From positions 372,001 through 436,000 of the forward strand of contig CAVQVM010000011.1 in the NCBI GenBank assembly GCA_963717085.1: 64,000 nucleotides of DNA, written 5' to 3'. Source of the DNA: DASQUK01 sp963717085 (GTDB lineage Bacteria > Actinomycetota > Acidimicrobiia > Acidimicrobiales > VFJN01). The notes below the pieces were generated by a model. The model ran no database searches. It was not told the origin of the DNA and saw nothing but the letters and a program-made list of their open reading frames with translations. This document shows positions 32,801 through 38,643 of the stretch, one piece after another. Each line of letters starts with the position of its first letter. Within the stretch, counting starts at the first letter, position 1. Made by a program: the position numbers and the translations under genes.

Positions 32801-33288
32801 TTCTTGGCCGCCGAGACGGCGGCGTGGATGCTCCTGGGCGGGAAGCGCTTGGTGTCGAGGCCGAGGTCGCGGATCACGTAACTGGTCAGGCGGACGGCGT
32901 CGGCCTCGTCGTAGATCGTGAACTGGCGGGGGTAGCCGAGCAGGTCGGCGTCGCGGCGGAGGATGCGGACACACGCCGAGTGGAACGTCGACACCCACAT
33001 CTTCTCGGCCACCGGACCAACCAGCGCCGCCACCCTGGACTTCATCTCGTCGGCCGCTTTGTTGGTGAAGGTGATCGCGAGGATGGCAAAGGGGCTCACG
33101 CCTCGGTCGCGGATCAGGTGGGCGATGCGATGGGTGAGCACCCGTGTCTTGCCCGATCCTGCGCCCGCCACCACGAGCAGGGGCCCCTCGGCGTGCGTGA
33201 CGGCGTCGGATTGGACGGGGTTCAGGCCGGTCAGGGCGCCGGGCGCGGCGGGACGATCAGGAGCCTGGGGAGCGTCGGGAGGACTCAT
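29857..33288 (-). CDS. pcrA: UvrD/PcrA-type ATP-dependent 3'-5' DNA helicase containing an intein
   Basis: Superfamily 1 helicase for nucleotide-excision and replication repair. From ATG 33288 the precursor is 1143 aa; removing the 355-residue intein leaves about 788, the normal PcrA length. Motif Q/I: LNPVQSDAV and VVAGAGSGKTRVL; motif Ia ITFTNKAADEM; motif II HILVDEYQDTN; motif III GDQDQ-SIYAFRGAD (split by the intein); motif IV LLEQNYRST; motif V LMTLHAAKGLEFP; motif VI EEERRLAYVGITRA. The C-terminus has a Gly/Arg-rich linker, then the PcrA tail domain (KIGDDVRHKTFGEGVI) that binds RNA polymerase. No Shine-Dalgarno sequence is seen at ATG 33288; GTG 33297 is an alternative. Confidence 0.95.
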   Translation of the reverse strand: MSPPDAPQAPDRPAAPGALTGLNPVQSDAVTHAEGPLLVVAGAGSGKTRVLTHRIAHLIRDRGVSPFAILAITFTNKAADEMKSRVAALVGPVAEKMWVSTFHSACVRILRRDADLLGYPRQFTIYDEADAVRLTSYVIRDLGLDTKRFPPRSIHAAVSAAKNDGVDAETYTQKAGNLFERKIGQVFAEYQSRLQRAGSMDFDDLLTNALRLLREHRQTLRHYQERFQHILVDEYQDTNRVQNELVLLLAADHRNIAVVGDQDQCLPPGTPVSTADGPRPIEALRQGDAVIGIGATGRPVPNRVSAVPPRHYTGRMYTVHAGGHTLRGTPHHVVLADTSLEPGRYIVYLMERIDRGFRLGLTKSVRPIGPGQFEQGIRVRINQEHADRAWVLRVCDTRAEAGFYEAFYAATYGLPTALFHGLGRNLTMDDEWLARLFADVDTRARAKQLMDDLDIHPAFPHYTPANGGRRQTLNLTMFSDCRHGDVGYHRVQWSSNRAAVAERLRNAGMPVRAGKPGSYRIETSYKDYRRALDFARSMAAAGGLDIRRRAAVAGKVYPFVPLAHLREGMKVLVSNGDDPSGLGEARVDEVDVDDYDGPVYDLEVEPTHTYVADGVVVHNSIYAFRGADMRNIVEFEDAFPDTTVVLLEQNYRSTQTILNAANAVIAHNVSRKPKELWTDQGAGDPIVRYHADDEVDEAQWITREMAHLHDADDVQVPEAGDRGREGGRLRWGDIAVFYRTNAQSRVLEEQLMRVGIPYRVLGGTRFYDRKEVKDAVAYLRAVVNPVDEVSIKRVLNEPKRGVGATSVGRLDAWATAHGLPFLDALRRAGEAGVSGKAARGIDEFLQLLDGVTPTMASGPGPLLQALLERSGYLDALEAERTIESEGRLENLAELVGAAGEVESVDEFLESISLVSDVDDLDEADQSSVVLMTLHAAKGLEFPVVFIIGLEDGVFPHLRSLTEPDQLEEERRLAYVGITRARQRLYLTHAWSRTLFGGTQYNPPSRFLDEIPDGLIHDVEGHRRSSRGRSYGGVWGRGGRDWRSGGPSRDTGRSGADGPGGDRGQRVAAGRDRIVEGALRPRPPARSGAESLGLKIGDDVRHKTFGEGVIIDMSGSGEKTEARVRFRDVGEKTLLLSWAPLEKL
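31432..32496 (-). mobile_element. Intein with homing-endonuclease-like centre in helicase motif III
   Basis: In-frame insertion of 355 residues. It starts with Cys1 directly after GDQDQ (block A CLPPGTPVSTADGPRP), has block B GGHTLRGTPHHVVL with the Thr-x-x-His pair, and ends with block F/G YDLEVEPTHTYVADG then VVVHN. The next residue is Ser, the +1 nucleophile. All residues needed for protein splicing (Cys1, His in block B, His-Asn end, Ser+1) are present. The centre (about 140-310 of the intein, with EAFYAATYGLPTALF and NLTMDDEWLARLFADVD) is long enough for a homing-endonuclease domain but shows no clean LAGLIDADG pair, so its activity is uncertain. Confidence 0.9.
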
Positions 33289-33426
33289 GGCGTGCACCCA
33301 ATCGTAGGGGCGGGGTGCGACAGCCGATGGGCTCTTGGACTCAGGCAATTCGCAGGCCCCTGTACGGGCCGGTCCAGGTTCGTTTCGTCTACTGGGCGCT
33401 TCAACACCCGGACGGAAGGAGCAGTG

Positions 33427-33750
33427 ATGGCATTCAGTCCCCGACACCTTGTCGCCGCCGGCGCGATGGCCGGTGCGGTCGTACTCGGTGGCGCCACGTG
33501 GGCGGCGGCCCAGGATTCGCCGTCGACCACCGGCGACGACTCCACGACCACCACCACCGAGCAGGACCGCCGATCGGACGATGGCCGGAGCTCGGACGAG
33601 CAGGCGCCCCGCTCGCGGGAAGGCTGCCGCCACGGTGACGACCGTTCCGGCGGCGATTCGTCCGACGGCGACTCATCCAACGGCGGCGACTCGTCGGGCG
33701 ACAACTCGTCCGGTGAGGGCGACGCCGAGGCCAGCGCGTTCTGGTCGTGA
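33427..33750 (+). CDS. Small exported Ser/Asp/Gly-rich acidic protein
   Basis: 107 aa from ATG 33427, with a GGAAGGAG Shine-Dalgarno sequence five bases upstream. A signal peptide (about 1-28, MAFSPRHLVAAGAMAGAVVL and cleavage near WAAAQ) leads to a mature part that is almost wholly low complexity: DDSTTTTTEQD, then repeats of GGDSSDGDSS and GGDSSGDNSS. It has one cysteine and no recognisable domain. It is probably an extracellular, disordered polymer-binding or calcium-binding protein. It ends 10 bp before copy B of the palindromic element. Confidence 0.75.
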   Translation: MAFSPRHLVAAGAMAGAVVLGGATWAAAQDSPSTTGDDSTTTTTEQDRRSDDGRSSDEQAPRSREGCRHGDDRSGGDSSDGDSSNGGDSSGDNSSGEGDAEASAFWS

Positions 33751-33760
33751 CGGCCGGCAC

Positions 33761-33855
33761 GAGGCAATAGCGGTCGCTTCGCCGAGCGCGAGGCAATGGC
33801 TGGCGGCAACCGACAGTCATTGCCTCGACTCCCCGCCAGCGACCGCCATTGCCTC
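33761..33855. repeat. Nested palindromic element, copy B
   Basis: GAGGCAAT begins at 33761 and 33790, and ATTGCCTC at 33819 and 33848, again four sites exactly 29 bp apart in two-forward, two-reversed order. The centre (33790-33826) is a 37-bp hairpin with 17-bp arms, 15 of 17 paired, and a CAA loop. The outer arms GAGGCAATAGCGGTCGCT and its partner pair at 17 of 18. Sequences between the octamers differ from copy A but keep pairing within each arm, so the structure, not only the octamer, is conserved. It lies between the exported protein and the hydrolase at 33903. Confidence 0.9.
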
Positions 33856-33890
33856 GGCGGTCCGGGCCCGGGCCTGCGGCCCCTGCGTGC

Positions 33891-33896
33891 GATGCT
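33891..33896 (+). promoter_or_regulatory. -10 box GATGCT of the alpha/beta hydrolase
   Basis: GATGCT ends six bases before ATG 33903, 36 bp after the end of repeat copy B. The repeat occupies the place where a -35 region or operator would be expected. Confidence 0.4.
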
Positions 33897-33902
33897 GGGC
33901 CG

Positions 33903-34826
33903 ATGGCAGCCGCACCGGTCGAACGAGTCCCCTACGACGAGTTCTCGATGTTCCGGGAGAACGCCGACGAGTTCGGCATTCCCTGGGACGGGCCTCCGGC
34001 CGTGCGCAGGGAGGCGGTCGAGGTGGAACCGGGCCGCCGGCTCAGCGCCCTGGTCTGGGGTGATGCCGAACCCGAGTTGGTGCTGCTGCACGGTGGGGCC
34101 CAGAACGCCCACACCTGGGACACCGTGGCGCTGGCCCTCGATCGCCCCCTGGTCGCCATCGACCTACCCGCCCACGGCCACTCCGACGGCCCCCGCGGCG
34201 GATTCGCCGACCCCACGGGCAACGCCGAGGACGTGGCCGCCACCATGCGGGTCCTGGCGCCGGCGGCCCGGGGCGTGGTCGGCATGTCGCTCGGTGGGCT
34301 GACCACGCTGGCGCTCTCGGTCGGCGCGCCCGAGCTGGTGCGCTCGCTGGTGCTGGTCGACGTCACCCCGGGTGTCGACGAGGGGAAGGCGACGGCGATC
34401 ACGGCGTTCATCAACGGGCCCCAAAGCTTCCCCAGCTTCGACGAGATCCTGGCCCGCACGGTCGAGTTCAACCCGACGCGCACGGTCTCGTCGCTGCGCC
34501 GGGGGATCCTCCACAACGCCGTCCAACGCGAGGACGGGAGCTGGGTCTGGCGCTATGCCCGGCACCGCCCGGCAACGCCTGAGACCGACGCCGGGACCTG
34601 GCGCGTCGACTTCTCCGACCTGTGGCGCGCGGTGGATCAGCTGACGGTCCCGCTGATGCTGGTGCGCGGGATGCTGCCCCAGTCGGTGGTCGACGACGCC
34701 GACGAGGCCGAGCTGCTCCGCCGGTGCCCCGGCGCGCGGATCGAACACGTCGAGCAGGCGGGGCACAGCGTCCAGGGCGACAGACCGGTGGAGCTCGCCG
34801 CGCTGATCGCCGATTTCGTGAGCTGA
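33903..34826 (+). CDS. Alpha/beta hydrolase
   Basis: 307 aa from ATG 33903, chosen over upstream in-frame starts because of the -10 box and family length. Oxyanion strand LVLLHGGAQNAHTWD, the nucleophile serine in VVGMSLGGLTTLAL, an acidic residue in the VPLMLVRGMLPQ region, and the catalytic His in EQAGHSVQGD complete the triad. The N-terminus (FSMFRENADEFGIPWDGPP) is an extra segment found in some actinobacterial hydrolases. Substrate unknown; likely an ester or lactone. It converges with a small membrane-protein gene 12 bp away. Confidence 0.9.
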   Translation: MAAAPVERVPYDEFSMFRENADEFGIPWDGPPAVRREAVEVEPGRRLSALVWGDAEPELVLLHGGAQNAHTWDTVALALDRPLVAIDLPAHGHSDGPRGGFADPTGNAEDVAATMRVLAPAARGVVGMSLGGLTTLALSVGAPELVRSLVLVDVTPGVDEGKATAITAFINGPQSFPSFDEILARTVEFNPTRTVSSLRRGILHNAVQREDGSWVWRYARHRPATPETDAGTWRVDFSDLWRAVDQLTVPLMLVRGMLPQSVVDDADEAELLRRCPGARIEHVEQAGHSVQGDRPVELAALIADFVS

Positions 34827-34838
34827 CCGCGGTTGCGC

Positions 34839-35297
34839 CTATGCGGGCGCGCGGGCTCGACGGCCGAATGCAGCGAGGCTGACACCGAGCATCGCCAGGG
34901 TCAATGCCATCTGGCCGAACCACCACGCCCCGAACGTGTGGTGGCCGGTCACGGGACAGGTGACCGTGAACCCGAGGGCGATGAGGCCCGTCACCACGCC
35001 ACCGACGGCCGCGGACGGGTGCCGGTTGCCGGCTGCGACCGCCGTGGCAACGAGGGCCGCGAACAGCCCGATCGACGCCAGTGAGACGACGACGGGCACG
35101 GCCGCCTCCGGATTGGCGGGCGCCGGCTCGAGGGCGATGCTGGCCACGATCGCCAGCGGCCAACCGAAGCCGAGGATGCCTGCCCACGTCGGCGTGAGCC
35201 GATCGGTCGCCGGCCGGGACTCGTCCCCACCCACCCTCCGGATTGTCGGGACGCGATCGAGCGTCCGAGTCACGAGCCGAGCCCGCTGTCCGTCCAT
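34839..35297 (-). CDS. Small four-span membrane protein
   Basis: 152 aa from ATG 35297, set by an AGGAGG Shine-Dalgarno sequence six bases upstream. An N-terminal basic cytoplasmic stretch of about 35 residues leads to four hydrophobic spans near 42-58, 68-90, 98-112 and 128-146. No family is recognised. It lies 35 bp downstream of the ACT-domain gene on the same strand, so both may be one transcript. Confidence 0.7.
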   Translation of the reverse strand: MDGQRARLVTRTLDRVPTIRRVGGDESRPATDRLTPTWAGILGFGWPLAIVASIALEPAPANPEAAVPVVVSLASIGLFAALVATAVAAGNRHPSAAVGGVVTGLIALGFTVTCPVTGHHTFGAWWFGQMALTLAMLGVSLAAFGRRARAPA

Positions 35298-35332
35298 CAA
35301 ATGCCTCCTGTGTAGGTCGCCGATCTGTGGGC

Positions 35333-35704
35333 TTAGAGCGCCTCGCGAGCGATGGCGACGTCGGGCACGACGAAGACCACCCGCGTGTTGGTCGCGAGGT
35401 ACGCGACCTCGATGTTGATGTCGTTGTCGGCCAGCAGGCGCGCCATCTCACCTAGGTACCCCGGCCGGTCTTCGACGCCCTCGAGCACGAGGGCCTCGCG
35501 TTCGCCGGCGATCATGTAGCCGGCCCCCACCAGCGCCTGGCGGGCAGCGCCGGCGTTCTCGACGAGGACGTGGAGCACGCCCCGGCCGCCGCCCACCGTG
35601 GCGCAGAAGCCGTCGATGTTGACGCCGACCTTGCCCAACTCCTCGCTGAGCGTCGCGAGCTGGCCGACCGTGTTGTCGGCCTCGATCCGGAGGTCCGTCG
35701 CCAT
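35333..35704 (-). CDS. Tandem ACT-domain protein
   Basis: 123 aa from ATG 35704, with a GGGAGG Shine-Dalgarno sequence about six bases upstream. Two ACT-like repeats: the first opens DLRIEADNTVGQLATLSEEL (about 4-23) and runs to VENAGAARQAL; the second opens LEGVEDRPGYLGEMARLLAD and ends NINIEVAYLATNTRVVFVVPD. ACT domains bind amino acids and control enzymes allosterically; here no catalytic domain is attached, so it is a free regulator or acts with an unlinked enzyme. The upstream gap contains the divergent arsR promoter. Confidence 0.88.
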   Translation of the reverse strand: MATDLRIEADNTVGQLATLSEELGKVGVNIDGFCATVGGGRGVLHVLVENAGAARQALVGAGYMIAGEREALVLEGVEDRPGYLGEMARLLADNDINIEVAYLATNTRVVFVVPDVAIAREAL

Positions 35705-35810
35705 GGACCACCTCCCCTCTCGATGGAGTAGGTCTGCACCGCCCATCATTCACCCGGCGTGGCCACGCGTAAAGCGATCGGGCCTGCTACAGACCACCCG
35801 CATTCGTGCG

Positions 35811-35840
35811 TTGACACTTACGTAAGTAGTTCCTTACAAT
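35811..35840 (+). promoter_or_regulatory. Consensus promoter of the arsR-type operon
   Basis: TTGACA (35811-35816), an 18-bp spacer and TACAAT (35835-35840), the best sigma-70-type promoter in the window. ATG 35847 follows six bases later, so the transcript is almost certainly leaderless. Confidence 0.85.
35816..35827. promoter_or_regulatory. Palindromic operator ACTTACGTAAGT in the arsR promoter
   Basis: A perfect 12-bp palindrome lies in the promoter spacer, starting on the last base of the -35 box. A dimeric repressor bound here would block polymerase. The adjacent ArsR-family gene is the natural binder. Confidence 0.7.
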
Positions 35841-35846
35841 AGGTTC

Positions 35847-36212
35847 ATGCAGCCAGTGCTGGACGCCGTCGTCGAGCCGCGGCGCCGGGAGATCCTCCGC
35901 CTCGTGCACAGGGTCGAGCTACCGGCCGGGGCCATCGCGGCCCAGTTCGGCGACGTGTCCCGGCCCGCCATCTCACAGCACCTGCGGGTGCTGCGCGACG
36001 CCGGCCTGCTGGTCGAGCGCCGGGACGGGACCCGCCGCCTGTACCGAACCCGGCCCGAGGGGCTCAGTGAGCTGCGGTCCTTCCTCGACGAGTTCTGGGA
36101 CACACGGCTCGAGGCACTGCGGCAGGAGGCCGAGCAGGAGCAGAGGAGCAGAGACCATGACCAATCCGAGCGACCGGAACGCAGCGGCGAGCAGCGTGGT
36201 CGACGTGGGTGA
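35847..36212 (+). CDS. ArsR-family transcriptional repressor
   Basis: 121 aa. Winged helix-turn-helix: LDAVVEPRRREILRLV, VELPAGAIAAQFGDVSRPAI then SQHLRVLRDAGLLVERR and the wing RDGTRRLYRT. No metal-binding cysteine pair is present, so it belongs to the non-metal-sensing subgroup often paired with SRPBCC proteins. The last 25 residues are Glu/Arg-rich and overlap the next gene. Leaderless start at ATG 35847. The palindrome within its own promoter implies autoregulation. It overlaps the SRPBCC gene by 56 bases. Confidence 0.93.
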   Translation: MQPVLDAVVEPRRREILRLVHRVELPAGAIAAQFGDVSRPAISQHLRVLRDAGLLVERRDGTRRLYRTRPEGLSELRSFLDEFWDTRLEALRQEAEQEQRSRDHDQSERPERSGEQRGRRG

Positions 36213-36639
36213 GCCGATCGTCCGAGAGATCCACATCCGGGCGACGCCGGAGACCGTGTTCGAGTTCTTCACCGACCCCCGCAAGCTCACCCGCTGGCTC
36301 GCCACCGAGGCGACTCTCGATCCGAGGCCAGGCGGCATCTGCCACCAGGAGCACGCCCGGGAGGACGGCTCTGGCGGCAGCTACCACATGCGCGGCGAGT
36401 TCCTCGAGGTGAGCCCGCCGGAGCGGGTCGTGTTCACCTGGGGCTTCACCGATCCCGACGTGGGTGTGCCGCCCGGATCGTCCGTCGTGGACGTGACGCT
36501 CACGCCCGACGCTGGCGGCACACGACTGCGGCTCGAGCACCGCGACCTGCCGGTGGCGGCGATCGAGAGCCACGCCGGCGGGTGGACCGGGATGCTCGAG
36601 CGCCTCGCCGCGGCGGTCATGACCACCCCAGGGGAGTAG
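36157..36639 (+). CDS. SRPBCC / AHSA1-type ligand-binding protein
   Basis: 160 aa from ATG 36157, which lies inside the end of arsR in another frame with GAGGAG about nine bases upstream. START-like fold: REIHIRATPETVFEFFTDP, KLTRWLATEATLDPRPGG, MRGEFLEVSPPERVVFTWGF and the C-terminal helix GWTGMLERLAAAV. Proteins of this type bind hydrophobic ligands in a cup; ArsR-SRPBCC pairs are a common arrangement in actinobacteria. The 56-base overlap ensures coupling. Confidence 0.92.
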   Translation: MTNPSDRNAAASSVVDVGEPIVREIHIRATPETVFEFFTDPRKLTRWLATEATLDPRPGGICHQEHAREDGSGGSYHMRGEFLEVSPPERVVFTWGFTDPDVGVPPGSSVVDVTLTPDAGGTRLRLEHRDLPVAAIESHAGGWTGMLERLAAAVMTTPGE

Positions 36640-36708
36640 CCGTGACGCCGGGCGATCCCGCGGCGTGACCTGACCGGTCCGGCGCCCGGCGTGGGAGGAT
36701 CCGGGCGC

Positions 36709-37335
36709 ATGAACGTCCTCGGGCACGCGTCCGTCGCACTGGCGTGGGGCGGCGACGATCCGGCGTTCGTGCTCGGGGCGGTGCTGCCGGACCTGGCATC
36801 GATGGTCCACGTGCGCATCGATCGATCGCTCCTCGGTGGGCCGGTCGGTGACGGAATGCGCTGCCACATCGATGCCGACGCCATCTTCCACGACCACCTG
36901 GACTTCCGAGCCGGTTCTGCGGCGCTGCGTCGAGACCTGGCCAGCCACGGCCTCGACCGGGGCCCAGTACGCGCCATCGGGCACGCGGGCTGGGAGCTTC
37001 TGCTCGACGGGACCCTCGTCGGATCCCCGGCCGAGGCTGCCTATTGGGGGGCGCTGGACGTGGGCGAGCTGGCGTTGAGCGCCATCGCCGAGCCGGATCG
37101 CGGCCGTTGGCTCGGCTTCCTGAGCCACCGGCGCCGGCGCCCGCGACTGCGCTACGACGATCCCCCCTGGGTTGCCGAGCGCCTGCACGACCTGCTGGCG
37201 CGCCGGCCCCGCCTCCGGTTCTCTCGTGAGGAGCTCCCGGCTGTCGCCAACGTGCTCGGTGCCCACGCCGGTGAGGTGGCTGCAGTCGGCCCCGGGGTGC
37301 TGACGGCGGTCACCGACGGACGGCGCCCACGCTGA
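36709..37335 (+). CDS. Hypothetical His-rich protein, possibly acyl-carrier-protein phosphodiesterase-like
   Basis: 208 aa from ATG 36709; GTG 36691 lies within the GGGAGG Shine-Dalgarno sequence and is rejected. Features: a His near the N-terminus (MNVLGHASVALAW), GAVLPDLASMVHVR, then GDGMRCHIDADAIFHDHLDF and RAIGHAGWELLLDG. The spaced His/Asp residues and the GxxxHxxxD...H pattern recall the HD-like AcpH/DUF479 fold, but the match is by eye only. It may act on ACP-linked or nucleotide substrates. Confidence 0.65.
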   Translation: MNVLGHASVALAWGGDDPAFVLGAVLPDLASMVHVRIDRSLLGGPVGDGMRCHIDADAIFHDHLDFRAGSAALRRDLASHGLDRGPVRAIGHAGWELLLDGTLVGSPAEAAYWGALDVGELALSAIAEPDRGRWLGFLSHRRRRPRLRYDDPPWVAERLHDLLARRPRLRFSREELPAVANVLGAHAGEVAAVGPGVLTAVTDGRRPR

Positions 37336-37365
37336 CGACCGTTCGGATCCCGGCGGCGTGGCCGG

Positions 37366-38226
37366 CTACACGACCACGGACAGGCCTATGGCGAAGCCGT
37401 CGTCGGCGCTGCCGGTCGCGGTGGCGAGCTGGAGAGCGGTCCCGTCGGCGAAGACCTGGTCGGACTCGAGCGTCAGCGACGCGAGGTTGGTCACGCTCTG
37501 GGCATAGCCGTCGGCGTCGTAGGCCTGGTTGCAGGCATCCTCCGGGATCGCGAGCTGGGAGGTCGCCAGGGCTGTTCCCCCGCCGGTCGCATCCGCCAGG
37601 GACGCGTAGACCTCGAAGTGGATGTGGGGCCATCGCCCCGCGTAGCAGCCCGGGAAGATGGTCGTGAACGACATCGCGCCGCTGGCGTCGGCCTCCTGGA
37701 CCCCGCGCAGGTAGTTCTGGTCCGCCGCCCCCGGGCTGTACAGCGAATACCTGCCGTCCCGGTCGCAGTGCCACACGTAGACCGCGGCCCCCGTGAGGGG
37801 GGCACAGCCGTTGGCGCCGTCGAGGATCTCGAGGTCGATCGTCGCTGGCACGCCCTCCGCCAGCCCGCTGGCCGAGCCGAAGCTGGGCCGGATGTCCGCA
37901 CGAACGACGCCCTCCTCGGCCAAGACGTCGGGACCGTTGGATCCATCCCCGGGGAACGGCCCGGCAGTCTCCTCCGGGATCGCCGCGCACTCGGCATCCG
38001 ACCCCGCCGCCGACCGGGCCCCGGCCGACGTCGACGAGCTCCCGCCCGTGGACGTCGTGGTCGCGGCCGTGGACTCGCCATCGTCGCCGGATCCGCAGCC
38101 GACGAGCGCGGCCAGCCCCGCGCCGGCCACCAGCTGCAGCGCCCGGCGCCGATCCATCAACCCCCGACCCGTCATGGTCGCGAGGTCGAAGGACAGGCCC
38201 CGGTCGTGGTCGTGGCGTGACGTCAT
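37366..38226 (-). CDS. Exported intradiol ring-cleavage dioxygenase, lipoprotein
   Basis: Non-haem Fe(III) dioxygenase of the protocatechuate 3,4-dioxygenase beta / catechol dioxygenase fold. 286 aa from ATG 38226. The N-terminus HDHDRGLSFDL then DRRRALQLVAG and the lipobox ALVGC indicate an exported, lipid-anchored protein. A Ser/Thr/Gly linker follows. The catalytic part shows EETAGPFPGD, VYVWHCDRDGRYSLY with the iron Tyr, and YAGRWPHIHFEVY with the second Tyr and two His ligands. Exported intradiol dioxygenases of this layout are known in actinobacteria but their natural substrates are mostly untested. Divergent from the LAL regulator at 38644. Confidence 0.88.
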   Translation of the reverse strand: MTSRHDHDRGLSFDLATMTGRGLMDRRRALQLVAGAGLAALVGCGSGDDGESTAATTTSTGGSSSTSAGARSAAGSDAECAAIPEETAGPFPGDGSNGPDVLAEEGVVRADIRPSFGSASGLAEGVPATIDLEILDGANGCAPLTGAAVYVWHCDRDGRYSLYSPGAADQNYLRGVQEADASGAMSFTTIFPGCYAGRWPHIHFEVYASLADATGGGTALATSQLAIPEDACNQAYDADGYAQSVTNLASLTLESDQVFADGTALQLATATGSADDGFAIGLSVVV

Positions 38227-38643
38227 GGGATGCCAACGTACGCATCTGGCCTGGGAACCGCCGGGAAGGAACCGGTGAGCCGGCTGGACGGGCGACTGCG
38301 GTCGGTAGGGAGGACGGTGATTTAGGTAGCGCGCTACCGATCCGCCCGCGCCGCGCGGAGCCGTAGGTTCACCATCAGGCGGAACTAGGCGGCCGACGGG
38401 TCGCAGAGGGCGGATACCCCCGGCGGGCCGGTCGCCGGGCCAACCACGAGCGGCGGATCCTCGGCGGTTGGCCTCGGCGACTGCTCCCCCGGCCCTCCGG
38501 GCTCCGCCCGGCGCAAGCCCACCGCGCGACGTGCCCGCGGGCTCACGCGGCGCGAGACTTGCCTCGCACCGGTCGTGGGACCGGGGCGGGGCACAACGTC
38601 GTGGGGGCATGGCGGCATTGAGGTCGGGATCTGGGGGTCGGAC
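38227..38643. other. 417-bp divergent region between dioxygenase and LAL regulator
   Basis: Contains the palindrome at 38325-38338 and a CGGTAGG-like half site at about 38303, but no gene. The right half is GC-rich and opens into a frame of the LAL regulator. No clear -35/-10 pair is seen. Confidence 0.45.
38325..38338. promoter_or_regulatory. Palindromic operator candidate GGTAGCGCGCTACC
   Basis: Perfect 14-bp palindrome, flanked by TTTA on the left and GATCC on the right, 99 bp upstream of the dioxygenase start and 306 bp before the LAL start. It could control either gene. The LAL regulator may bind it; no known consensus matches. Confidence 0.5.
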
